Below, one piece after another: positions 10,225 through 20,115 of a stretch of DNA of 64,000 bases. The stretch is from positions 248,001 through 312,000 of the forward strand of contig JARFIW010000115.1 in NCBI GenBank assembly GCA_036346225.1. Direction: 5' to 3'. Under the pieces are notes generated by a model. That model had not been told where the DNA came from. It made no database searches and saw only the letters and a program-made list of their open reading frames with translations. The position numbers were made by a program, and so were the translations under genes. Positions within the stretch are counted from its first letter, which is position 1, and every line of letters starts with the position of its first letter. The DNA is from Platerodrilus igneus. Its lineage: Eukaryota > Arthropoda > Insecta > Coleoptera > Lycidae.

Positions 10225-10892
10225 TTTTTTATCTTTTTACAATGGATTATCGTGATTTACCCTGAATTTGTAATTTTTATTAAAACCACACAACCCCTAC
10301 TTTATTTGAAACTGATACAGCCCTTTTTTCCAGGTATCGAGAGCTCCGAGAGGTCGCAGGACAAATTCGCGACTTTATACACAGCATCCGGCAACCCTTC
10401 ACGATATGTGAGACCATTTAAGTATCCGATTCGCATATCACTTAAAGGGGCCCAAGCTACAGGCGTGTGCGTTTATTGCAGTTCGTGTGTTTACAGAATT
10501 AAGCACCTCTCGCTCTGGTCAGTACTTGGATGGGTGGACCCTGTTTTTTTTTTTTTATAGCAACATACCTATACATACAGCAGTTGCAGGGCCGTGTAGT
10601 ACATCTCGACATCGAAGTACATAATGTTTTAACAATCCCGTACACGAGTTCAATGCAAGTTTCGGTGCTGCGTATGATTTTCGTAAAGGATGGTACATCA
10701 TCTCATGCAGCTGAAATTGAATTTGCAGAATAGGGTGTTCGCTATGATATAATGATTATCTCGCCTTTCGGTCCACTTCTCGGCCGTCGGATATTAAATT
10801 TTCGAGTAATTTTAAGAAAACTCAGAGTTCTAATATTTGCTAGGTGCATTCGCATAAGCACTTTACATACCCGGAACGCGACTTTTAATATA
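10225..10892 (+). other. 5S rDNA intergenic spacer, copy 1 (668 bp)
   Basis: The spacer between two 5S genes, nearly identical to 18396-19063 and of the same length. It starts with the T-run that ends Pol III transcription and contains a 5S-derived fragment at 10496-10556. It ends with TTTTAATATA just before the next 5S gene, a plausible upstream TATA-like element. Open frames inside it are present in both copies but show no recognisable protein. Confidence 0.85.
10496..10556 (+). repeat. 5S-derived fragment inside the spacer
   Basis: GAATTAAGCA followed by the 20-mer at 10517-10536 (GGTCAGTACTTGGATGGGTG) matches the 5S gene around box C, the 20-mer exactly. Bases between them are scrambled, and a 14-base T-run follows. 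It looks like a remnant 5S gene duplicated into the spacer. The same structure occurs in the second spacer. Confidence 0.75.
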
Positions 10893-10922
10893 GACAACGA
10901 CCATACCACGTTGAAAAGCACC
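10893..10922 (+). rRNA. 5S rRNA gene, first 30 bases
   Basis: GACAACGACCATACCACG and the following GTTGAAAAGCACC are the 5' end of 5S rRNA. The gene is cut after base 30 by element B and resumes at 18307. Its last 15 bases (10908-10922) are repeated on the far side of the element. Confidence 0.95.
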
Positions 10923-11976
10923 AAACAACAACATACATATATTTAACATATTTACAATATTTAAACAGTACACAACAATCCAAAAATACTATACAAAATA
11001 GATTTTAAACCTAAGTTATGTACAAATTTACACACATGCGGTGCAACGGTAGTTCCTGCGGCTTTTGCCACTTACCCACCATTCTTATTCGTTCATATAG
11101 ATAGAACCCACAAGGGTTCTGGTACATGGTGTGGCCCTCAAAACATAAACGGGTCCAACTAACGCATGTCCATGGTTGTTGCGGGTCATCTTTGGACAAT
11201 GGCTTTGCGGTACGCTATTACAATAAAGTCGTATTGCGATCCCTATTAACATGAACCAATTGAGGAAAAACTTTACTCTTATAAAAAAAACCTCAACGTT
11301 TGCAGTATCCTGATAACCTAATTGATCATTTTATTAAAAGGTGCTATTGAATATGGATAGCCCTTGATAGAGAAACTTGTGTTTGTACTTAACGGGTAAA
11401 TTATTATATCTAAGCTTAGTCAATTGCCTAATTAATTTATTACATTTAACTTTTCGTGTCTGTTCATAGAATATTTGCGATTGCGTTTTTACATACTCGT
11501 CTATTGTCTTGATTTCTGCATCGTTGTGCATATCCCTGATTTTCTCATAACGTCCCTTACGTAAAATTAACCTGAGACACTTGTTTTGTAGCCTTTCCAG
11601 CTTTTGCAAATGGGTTTTTGCCGCCCCGCACCAAACGGGAGCTGCATAAGTTAAGGTAGGGCGAATCATGGCGGTATAGATTAGTTTTTTATTTTTCCAG
11701 CTCATCGTGCTCTTTTGAGATAATAGCGCATAGACACTAATAAGTAGTGATAGCGCTTTGTTAATGGATTTTTCAATATGTGTCTGGAATGTTAATTTTG
11801 GATCAAGGTGCACCCCCAAATATTTTACACTGTCCTTAGTCGGCAATTGTACTCCTAAAATTTCCGCATCACGATTTAATTTATTATTTTTATATTTTCG
11901 GTGGAACAGGATTGTTTCGGTTTTGGTGCAGTTTACTACAATTTTCCACTTTTGACAAAAATTGCCCACAAGCTCT

Positions 11977-13461
11977 ACATGTAAACAGTAGAGTTCTTAA
12001 AGAACTTTTTGATATTATTGGTTATCCGCTACTAAACATAATAAATATGTCTCTTATGCATGGTATTGTGCCCAAGGACTTAAAGATATCAACAATTACA
12101 CCAATTCAAAAAGTAGTATCAACAAAGAAATGCGAAGAGTACAGGCCTATAAATATGTTGGCCACAATTGAAAAGGTATTAGAAACAGTAATATATAAGC
12201 AACTGAAGCAATTCTTGGATGAGACTAATATATTAACCACCTATCAGTCTGGTTTTCGAACGAAACCCTCGTGTGAAACAGCGATTCAGCTAATTATAAA
12301 TGACTGGAAAGAATCAATGGATAAAGGAAAGGCAGTGTGTGCAGTCTTTATAGATTACAAAGAGCATTTGAGACTATAAGTAGAAATATTCTCATTAAAA
12401 AATTGGAAAAATATGGGGTTAAAGACAATGCGTTAGAGTGGTTTAAAGACTACCTACAAAACAGAGAGCAAGAAACGAGATGGCAACGGGAAACATCTAA
12501 TAAATCAGAAATTGAGTGGGGTGTTCCACAAGGAAGTATTTTGGGACCATTGCTTTTTATAATTTACATAAACGATATAGTGAATGTAGTGAAGGTAACA
12601 AAGATGCATATGTTTGCTGATGACACTTTAATATATGCTGAAGGTGCAAATGTAATAAACCTGATTCAATCTGTAAATAGTGACTTAATAAGAATTAGCA
12701 AATATTTAGTTGGAAATAAGCTGAAGATAAATGTTGATAAAACAAAATGGATGTTGTTAACGAATGATAGAAGTTATCAAATGATCAAAACAGAAAATAG
12801 GAATGTACAAATAATAGATGGGTCTGATATTGAACTGGTAGAGAACATTAAATACCTTGGCGTAATAATCGACCGAAAATTAACTTTTAAAATGCATCTA
12901 CAGATGGTTATAAATAAAGTAAGCAAAAAGGTTGGATTTCTGAGAAGAATTAGTGCAAAGTTATCAAGTTTTGCTCGAATAACTTTATATAGAGCAATAG
13001 TTTATCCACACCTAACATATTGCAGCACCATTTTATTTGTCTCAAACCAAGGTGATTTGGAAAGATTGCAAAAGATACAAAATCGTGCAATGAGATGTTT
13101 ATTAAAATGTAGCAGATTTGCCAAAGTCCGTAAAATGTTAGAATGCCTTAATTTTTTAAATGTTCAGGAACAAATGAAATATAATAGTATGGTTTTTATA
13201 TATAAAATTATAAATGGTTTGCTGCCTTCGTACTTGGTTAGCAACTTAATTAAAGTGTCAGATATACAAAACTACAGCACAAGACAAGCAGACAATTACT
13301 ATATATACAAGAAGAATAAAACGATAACCACAAAAAATGTATTTCATTATGGCGTTAAGATATATAATACATTACCAAAATCAGTTACAAATCAGCCTTC
13401 TCAAAGAAAATTCAAGAGTAATTTAAAAAAATATATTTTAAGTTGTAGAAATGAAAACTAA
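11977..13461 (+). pseudogene. Element C reverse transcriptase, one frameshift
   Basis: The frame from 11977 reads VLKELFDIIGYPLLNIINMS, EEYRPINMLATIEK and TTYQSGFRTKPSCETA, then leaves frame near 12362 inside the RT motif VFIDYKRAFE, consistent with loss of one A from an A-run. From 12365 the second frame continues (RAFETISRNILIKKLEKYGV, WGVPQGSILGPLLFIIYIND, catalytic MFADDTLIY) to the natural stop at 13461. Apart from the missing 5' part and this single shift, the copy is well preserved. It is therefore younger than the CR1-like element at the left end of the window. Confidence 0.88.
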
Positions 13462-13565
13462 GTATATTATTAACTGTATTTTAATAATTTGCTTTATAGT
13501 ATAATATTTTTGTTTTATACTTTATTAACCTATATTGAGTTATGCAATAAATCTACTTACTTACT
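11977..13565 (+). mobile_element. 5'-truncated CR1-like element C nested in element B
   Basis: Element B reads CACAAGCTC and then TTCAACTTG across this site. The insert lies between them with only about 3 bp (TCT) duplicated. C keeps the RT-to-end part of its ORF2 and a short AT-rich 3' UTR with AATAAA and a CTACTTACTTAC tail, the same tail type as the element at 28-9380. The 5' end is truncated within the RT fingers. Confidence 0.88.
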
Positions 13566-15516
13566 TCTTCAACTTGTACAAGTGCTCGTTGAGGGTCTGT
13601 ATCTGTGTCATAAACTGCTGTATCATCCGCATATAGGGCTAAATTTGTGCTGTCTGTTGTAGGTAGGTCATTTATGTAGATGATGTAAAGAGTCGGCCCG
13701 AGAACTGACCCCTGTGGGACCCCAGCTTTGATGGGTACTCTATTTGAGACCGCGTCACCTATTACCACTGTGAACTCCCTTTTTGTTAGGTAGCTCAGTA
13801 CAGTTTGTATTATATAGTTTGGGAATTTATAAGTGATTAATTTATGAATTAGCCCTTTAATCCAGACCTTATCGAACGCCTTTTCATAATTCAGTAATGA
13901 CAAGAATGTAACCTTATGTTCGTTATAACCTTTAACAACGTCATTGACAATTCTGGCAACCTGTCCTGTTGTGCTATGGTTTTGTCTGAAGCCAAACTGG
14001 ATATTCGATAATATTTTATTTTTACGTAAATATGTTTGAGTACGTGCATTTATTACTTTTTCGGCTATTTTGCTAAGCGTCGAAAGTAAGCTAATAGGCC
14101 TGTAATTGCCAGGTAGATTGTGATCTTTTCCGGATTTAGGTATGGGTGTAACAACTGCTGTTTTCCAAACTTTCGGGAAATAGGAACATACTAGGATTGC
14201 ATTTATTATGTATTGTAACTGTACCACGGCTTTTTGTGTAAAATTTTTGATTAAAATATTAGAAATTTTATCTTTGCCAGGAGCTTTATTAGTTTTTAAT
14301 TTTTTAATGATATTTTTAATTTCAGTTGGAGTTGTACGTTTGATTTGATAGGGATCATGTTCTGATTTAATGACTTCTAGCTTTGCGTCAACTTCCCGTT
14401 CTATCTGATCATGAAAGGCATTATTACGCTCAGTGTTGTGATTGAGCTTAAAAACATCTGCCAGCATATTAGCCTTTTCTATATTACTTTGCGCGTTTAT
14501 GCCATTGTGTGTCAGTGTTGGAATTACTTTATTTTTATTCTTTAAATATTTAGCCATCCTCCAGATAGAATTATCGTTTGAATTAAGCTTACTTAGTTTA
14601 TATGTCCAAGCTTTATTTCTATGAATCCAAATCTCCCGTCTAACATGTTTGGTTAACGAATCCATTTCTTTCTTATCCTGCTCCCTGTTGTTTACCTGCC
14701 ATTTCCTACGCGCTTGATTTTTACGTTTGATGAGCTGGAGTATTTCATTGGGTAATGCCACAACGCCTTCTTTTAGAAATACAGTTTTAATTGCCTCCGA
14801 TTTCGCTATTTCGACCGCATTCAATAACTTATTGATTTCATTATTAATTTGGCAAGTGCCGTTAATTGTCCTATTAATTTGTATGCGCTGATTCAACACC
14901 GCCCTGTACCTATCCCAATTTGCATTTTTATAGTCTAAAACAGGTCGATGAGTGTTTATTTTATTTGTCCCTAGTAATGTAAATATAACTGGGTTATGGT
15001 CAGAGCTAAGCTCGACCGGGGATGTTACATTCCTGACGTTAGTCACGTTCTTTACGACCAGTATATCAATTGTTGCCGGCGTGCTGTTATTACTAGGAAA
15101 GTGTGTTTTTGTGCTTGGGTATAGTACTTTAGTATTGGTATTCACGGTCAGGTTATAAAGGGTTCTGCGGTTACGGTTACTCTGATGGCAATTCCATTGC
15201 TCATTTTTAGAGTTTAAATCACCTGCAATAATAGTTTTATTACCTGCACTTTGTAGTATCTTTATATCCCGTTCCGAGAATACATTTGAGGGGCTGTTGT
15301 ACACGGCGACTATGTTTGTTCCATCTTTTAATCTGAAAATGATGGTGTCGACCGAGCTTTGCGGATTTACCTGTATTTGAATAAATGGAATAGCATTTTT
15401 AATAAGTACTAATAGCCCGCCGCCAGCTGCATTTCTGTCCTTTCTAATTAGATTAAAGCCCTTAAAATTAATTTTATTTCTATTCCCTAACTTAGTTTCA
15501 TTTATTAATAATACTA

Positions 15517-16803
15517 CATCACTCAATAAGTCCGTAGGATGATACATAGATGGCGTTGCTATGTAATAATCCATATGATTTGTAGGAAGTACTAACCTTA
15601 AAAAGATATCTGTCAAAATTTCATGACAATCCGACGATTAGTTTACAAGTTGCAGAGGTTCAAGTGACGATACTTTTGAGTTTTTCAAAAAAATGAATTC
15701 CAAGCAATTTCGCGTGTTGATTTATCATTGCTTTTTGATGGGTAAAAATACCATCGCAGCCAAAGCATGGCTTGATAAGTGTTATCCGGGCTCTGCTCCA
15801 TCGAGGCAAACGGTGGAGAAGTGGTTTGCTGATTTTAAACGTGGCCGTACAGACACTGACGATGCTGAACGCTCTGGAAGGCCAATTGAGGTGGTTACAC
15901 CGGAAAACATCAAAAAAGTCCACCGAATCGTTTTGGAAAACAGAAAAGTGAAATTGCGTGAGATAGCTGACACCTTGAAGATATCAGAAGGCAGTGTGCA
16001 CACTATTTTGCATGAACATTTGTCCATGAGAAAGCTGTTCTCAAAGTGGGTGCCGCATTTGCTCACAGTGGACCAAAAACAACAACGTGTCGATGATTCT
16101 GAGAGCTGTTTGGAGCTGTTCAACCGGAATAAAAGGACTTTTGCGTCGGTATGTGACAATGGATGAAACATGGATCCACCACCACACTCCAGAGTTTAAT
16201 CGGCAGTCAGCTGAGTGGACTGCAGCCGGAGAACCACGTCCAAAGCGGCCAAAACCGCAAAAGTCGGCTGGTAAGGTTTTGGCGTCTGTATTTTGGGATG
16301 CGCACGGAATTTTGTACATCGACTATCTTGAGAAAGGAAGAAGAATCAACAGCGAATACTACATGGCATTATTAGTGCGTTTGAAGGAAGAAATTGCCAA
16401 AAACGGCCACACATGAAGAAGAAAAAAATTCTCTTTCACCAAGACAATGCATCGTGTCACAAGTCGATCGCAACGATGGCCAAATTGCACCAATTGGGCT
16501 TCGAATTGCTTCCGCACCCACCGTATTCTCCAGATTTGGCCCCCAGCGACTACTACCTGTTCGCAGACCTGAAAAAAATGCTCGCCGGAAAAAAATTTGG
16601 CTCGGATGAAGAGGTGATCGCTGAAACTGAAGCTTATTTTGAGGCCAAAGACGAATTGTTTAACAAAAAAGGTATCGAAATGCTAGAACGGCGTTGGACT
16701 GATTGTATCACTCTTGAAGGAATGTATGTTGATGAATAAAATCGAATTTCGCCAAAAAAATGTGTTTTTCTTAGTTATCCTACGGACTTATTGAGTGATG
16801 TGT
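15517..16803 (+). mobile_element. mariner transposon (1,287 bp) in element B ORF2
   Basis: The element lies between duplicated TA dinucleotides at 15515-15516 and 16804-16805. Removing it with one TA restores the endonuclease frame. Its inverted ends share CACTCAATAAGTCCGTAGGA; the left end lacks two outermost bases. The length and the single transposase gene fit the Tc1/mariner family. It is a cut-and-paste element that inserted into a retrotransposon already resident in 5S rDNA. Confidence 0.93.
15693..16739 (+). pseudogene. mariner transposase with two frameshifts
   Basis: The ~348-codon transposase is spread over three frames. From 15693: MNSKQFRVLIYHCFLMGK, the HTH-containing N-terminus, and the AT-hook-like ERSGRPIE. 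After a shift near 16100-16150: VTMDETWIHHHTPE with the first catalytic Asp. After a second shift near 16405: ILFHQDNASCHKS and PPYSPDLAPSDYYLF, giving the second and third Asp with the D34D spacing of mariner proteins. All three catalytic aspartates survive, so the frameshifts are recent and the copy is only just dead. The stop at 16739 lies 64 bp before the right end. Confidence 0.92.
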
Positions 16804-16894
16804 TATATCTATTTTTAACCTGTTTATAAAATCGTGCACTTCTGGAATTTTGTTTCTTATTCCATTTGCATTCCAAGCAGCAATTTTAATATTA

Positions 16895-18075
16895 CTACCC
16901 ATTTAATTTGTTACAGAATAATCTGAATGCCATAAACTTGGACATATTATCTGTACAACCTAACAGCTCATTATTTAATTCCCTAACTAAATTAAGCATT
17001 TTATCGACATCTATCAACTGATTTAATTTATTCACTTCGTTGATTAATTCGTAGAATTTTTTATCATCTTTGCTTACCTCGGCAGTAACTTGCTTTGACG
17101 TTCCAGCATCTGTTGTCTTGTGCCATGCATTGTGTTCCATTAACGGCGCTTCCTTCCATTTCGGAGTGGGAAAATCTGATTTAGATGGAACTCTAAATGA
17201 AACATTATTTTTTGTTTGCGGCCTGTTTGTATATTTTTGCATATCCCTAATCTTTTGCTTGTACACCGGACACTCCGTGCTGTTTGCAGGATGGTTACCA
17301 TTGCAATTTACGCATGTAGCATCAGTTTCCCTGGGTTTATCACATGTGAATGTGAAATGTCCTTTTGCACATTTTAGACACTTAGGGTTAGCGTTGCAAT
17401 TAGAAGCTGAATGCCCCCAAAGCTGACATCTATGGCACTGAGTAATTACTCTTTTATTACGATATTGATCGAAGTGAATTTTTGTATGATACAAATATTT
17501 GACGCGTCATTAAGATGTTTGGTTTTATAGTGTTGGCAGTTGTAATGAGGTATATAGGCTCTTTGGTATTTTTCATAACTGAGCATTTTGAATTTTAATG
17601 CCATACAGTACCTCAAATTCTCTAATAATTTCATCAATTTCGTGTTGATAGGAAGACCATAGATAACATGCGTATTATGTTTATCATCCTTGTGCGTGAA
17701 AGTATGATATTCCGTATCCTTCAGTAGTTCTGTAACATTTTTATGATCCTGTTTGAGGTGTGTATAGATTGTAAGAGCATCTTTTCCATATCTTAAATGA
17801 AAGTCCTCTTTCACATTATGCTTAATTATTTGGATGAGTTTTTTATTGTCGTCAGTTTTCCCATGAATTACAATTGGGGGCATTTTCAGTTTTTTCTCAG
17901 CGGTTTTTTGATTCGGTGCTGCAACGCTCTCTTCTTGTGGTGTTTCATCTTCCATTTGAATATCCGTCGCATCTGATAGTGGTGCAAATCTGTTTTTAAT
18001 TTTCACAGCTTCAGCGGGCTTTAATGGCATTTTCTTAGGCATTTTATTGTTTGTGCTCCCTTCACTTTGAAACAC
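16895..18075 (-). pseudogene. Element B ORF1 (Gag-like, three CCHC knuckles), one frameshift
   Basis: The N-terminal part (17490-18075) is Lys/Pro/Glu-rich and then resembles the Jockey Gag core (HTFTHKDDKHNTHVIYGLP). Near 17480-17500 the frame changes by one shift to the C-terminal part, which has CHRCQLWGHSASNC, CLKCAKGHFTFTC and CVNCNGNHPANSTEC. This is the three-knuckle RNA-binding set of Jockey-clade ORF1. The stop is at 16895. ORF1 and ORF2 overlap in the octamer ATGGGTAG (16902-16895), start of ORF2 and stop of ORF1, a layout that suggests termination-reinitiation. Confidence 0.88.
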
Positions 18076-18256
18076 TTTACGCTTATTGGTTTTTATGAGC
18101 CCTGCTAGAACGTGGGACTCATTGTTATGTGTGTCGGACTCTACTCCCGATATATTTAATCACTACCAATACCGTAGTAACGTTAACAGTATATTTTAAA
18201 AATATTTGATTGATTAAAATTACGCGATTTAGCGAACTGAAACAAGCTCTCTGAAA

Positions 18257-18291
18257 TACGTCCGTTCACTTCAGAGTCAGCAAGCAGACTG
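18257..18291 (-). promoter_or_regulatory. Internal Pol II promoter of element B: Inr plus DPE
   Basis: The element begins on the minus strand with CAGTCT, and the preceding target base makes TCAGTC, the arthropod initiator with A at 18290. Counting that A as +1, GGACGT lies at +28 to +33 (18263-18258), which matches the downstream promoter element RGWCGT at its required spacing. There is no TATA box. Jockey and I elements of Drosophila use the same arrangement, so each new copy carries its own promoter. Confidence 0.75.
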
Positions 18292-18306
18292 ACGTTGAAA
18301 AGCACC
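18292..18306 (+). repeat. Target-site duplication of element B, right copy
   Basis: ACGTTGAAAAGCACC is identical to 10908-10922, bases 16-30 of the 5S gene. It joins directly to base 31 of 5S at 18307. The duplication shows two staggered nicks 15 bp apart, with the 3'-end nick after CACC. Confidence 0.93.
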
Positions 18307-18395
18307 GGTTCTCGTCCGATCACCGAAGTTAAGCAACGTTGGGCGCGGTCAGTACTTGGATGGGTGACCGCTTGGGAACACCGCGTGTCGTTGTC
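18307..18395 (+). rRNA. 5S rRNA gene, 3' part (bases 31-119), second copy
   Basis: The same 89 bases as 10136-10224 (start GGTTCTCGTCCG, end GTCGTTGTC). It is the downstream half of the gene split by element B. Together with 10893-10922 it reconstructs a 119-base 5S gene. Confidence 0.95.
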
Positions 18396-18410
18396 TTTTT
18401 TTTCCTTTTT
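18396..18410 (+). terminator. Pol III T-run after 5S
   Basis: Eight T residues, CC and five more T directly after the 5S 3' end. The first copy has TTTTTT, ATC and TTTTT at the same place (10225-10238). Confidence 0.85.
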
Positions 18411-18667
18411 ACGCTGGATTATCGTGATTTACCCTGAATTTGTAATTTTTATTAAAACCACACAACCCCTACTTTATTTGAAACTGATACAGCCCTTTTT
18501 TCCAGGTATCGAGAGCTCCGACAGGTCGCAGGACAAATTCGCGACTTTATACACAGCATCCGGCAACCCTTCACGATATGTGAGACCATTTGAGTATCCG
18601 ATTCGCATATCACTTAAAGGGGCCCAAGCTACAGGCGTGTGCGTTTATTGCAGTTTGCGCGTTTACA

Positions 18668-18730
18668 GAATTAAGCACCTCTCGCTCTGGTCAGTACTTG
18701 GATGGGTGGACCCTGTTTTTTTTTTTTTTA
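18668..18730 (+). repeat. 5S-derived fragment in spacer copy 2
   Basis: The same box-C-containing remnant as in the first spacer; the exact 20-mer lies at 18689-18708 and is again followed by a T-run. Confidence 0.75.
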
Positions 18731-19063
18731 GCAACGTACCTATACATACAGCAGTTGCAGGGCCGTGTAGTACATCTCGACATGGAAGTACATAATGTTT
18801 TAACAATCCCGTACACGAGTTCAATGCAAGTTTCGGTGCTGCGTATGATTTTTGTAAAGGATGGTACATCATCTCATGCAGCTGAAATTGAATTTGCAGA
18901 ATAGGGTGTTCGCTATGATATAATGATTATCTCGCCTTTCGGTCCACTTCTCGGCCGTCGGATATTAAATTTTCGAGTAATTTTAAGAAAACTCAGATTT
19001 CTAATATTTGCTAGGTGCATTCGCATAAGCACTTTACATACCCGGAACGCGACTTTTAATATA

Positions 19064-19093
19064 GACAACGGCCATACCACGTTGAAAAGCACC
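19064..19093 (+). rRNA. 5S rRNA gene, first 30 bases, third gene
   Basis: GACAACGGCCATACCACG followed by GTTGAAAAGCACC, one base different from the other copy (GGCC for GACC). It is cut after base 30, exactly as in the other gene, by a second copy of element B. Confidence 0.93.
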
Positions 19094-19607
19094 AAACAAC
19101 AACAACATACATATATTTAACATATTTACAATATTTAAACAGTACACAACAATCCAAAAAATACTATACAAAATAGATTTTAATCCTAAGTTATGTACAA
19201 ATTTACACACATGCGGTGCAACGATAGTTCCTGCGGCTTTTGCCACTTACCCACCATTCTTATTCGTTTATATAGATAGAACCCACAAGGGTTCTGGTAC
19301 ATGGTGTGGCCCTCAAAACATAAACGGGTCCGACTAACGCATGTCCATGGTTGTTGCGGTCATCTTTGGACAATGGCTTTATGCACGCTATTACAATAAA
19401 GTCGTATGCATCCCTATTAACATGAACCAATTGAGGAAAAACTTTACTCTTATAAAAAAACCTCAACGTTTGCAGTATCCTGATAACCTAATTGATCATT
19501 TTATTAAATGGTGCTATTGAATATGGATAGCCCTTGATAGGGAAACTTGTGTTTGTATTTAACGGGTAAATTATTATATCTAAGCTTAGTCAATTTCCTA
19601 ATTAATT
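19094..19607 (-). mobile_element. Element B, second copy, 3' end only
   Basis: It matches 10923-11440 almost throughout, from the GTT tail (four GTT here, three in the first copy) through the 3' UTR into the end of ORF2. It stops near 19607, where the 41 bp array begins. Small deletions relative to the first copy (for example near 19355 and 19380) show independent decay. Confidence 0.9.
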
Positions 19608-20115
19608 GTTGTAGTATGGACATGATGAGCTACTGAATGAAGATGAACGAGTAAATGAGCGAATGAACGAAAATGAATGAATAAATTGATCAATAATGAA
19701 CGAGTGAATGAAGATGAACAAGTGAATTTGTGAGGGGTTGAATGAAGGTGAACAAGTAAGTTGATGAGTAATAAGCAATCGTATGAAGATGACGAGTAAA
19801 TAGATGAATGAGCGATTGAATGATTACTATGAGCGATGAGTAAATTTATAAGCAACGAAATGAAGTTAACCGTGTAAATGTATGAGTAATGAGCGACCTG
19901 ATAAAGATGAACAAGTAAATTGATGTGAGCAATTGAATGAAAATGAACCAGTAAATTGGTAACTATGAGCGATTGAATAAAGATTAACATAAATTTATGA
20001 GTAATGAGCGATTTAATGAAGATGAACGAGTAAATGTATGAATAATGACTGACTGAATAAAGTTGGATGAGTAATGGGTGATTGAATGAAGTTGAACAAG
20101 TAAATATTTGAATAA
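19608..20115. repeat. 41 bp minisatellite, left block
   Basis: Degenerate copies of a ~41 bp unit with the core GAACAAGTAAATTGATGAGT and AATGAGCGATTGAATGAAGA. The same family resumes at 23561 after a block of another satellite. Confidence 0.9.

Larger units (their letters stand above)
11334..16902 (-). pseudogene. Element B ORF2: endonuclease and reverse transcriptase, twice interrupted
   Basis: ORF2 starts at ATG 16902 (MGSNIKIAAWNANGI, the typical endonuclease opening). It is cut after KIDI by the mariner (15517-16803), resumes as LLINETKLGNRNK, and is cut again after QVEE by the 11977-13565 insert. It then runs from VGNFCQKWK to the stop at 11334. Features in order: endonuclease with AGDLNSKNEQWN and SSDHNPVIF; reverse transcriptase with NYRPISLLS, AGVPQGSVLGP and the catalytic ALYADDTA; and the post-RT region with AMIRPTLTYAAPVW. 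Apart from the two insertions the frame looks open, so B was probably intact when they landed. Confidence 0.88.
10923..18291 (-). mobile_element. Full-length Jockey-type element B inserted in the 5S gene
   Basis: The minus-strand element is bounded by the 15 bp duplication ACGTTGAAAAGCACC (10908-10922 and 18292-18306), so both ends are exact. Without the mariner and the CR1-like insert it measures about 4.5 kb. On the minus strand it reads: TCAGTC start with downstream promoter element, 216 bp 5' UTR, ORF1 with three zinc knuckles, ORF2 with endonuclease and RT, ~410 bp 3' UTR, and a GTT-repeat tail. A second copy of its 3' end is at 19094-19607. Jockey elements normally insert almost anywhere; sharing one exact 5S position argues for target specificity. 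Confidence 0.9.
18396..19063 (+). other. 5S rDNA intergenic spacer, copy 2 (668 bp)
   Basis: Nearly identical to 10225-10892, with scattered single-base differences and compensating small indels in the T-runs. The two spacers therefore belong to one tandem 5S array with a repeat unit of 787 bp. Confidence 0.85.

Noticed and set aside
10168..10946. Open frames through the 5S spacer in both copies
   Set aside because: They run through the 5S gene and T-runs, differ by indels between the copies, and show no protein family.
16041..16319. Minus-strand and alternative-frame proteins across the mariner
   Set aside because: They are shadows of the transposase; the conserved catalytic motifs are in the plus-strand frames.
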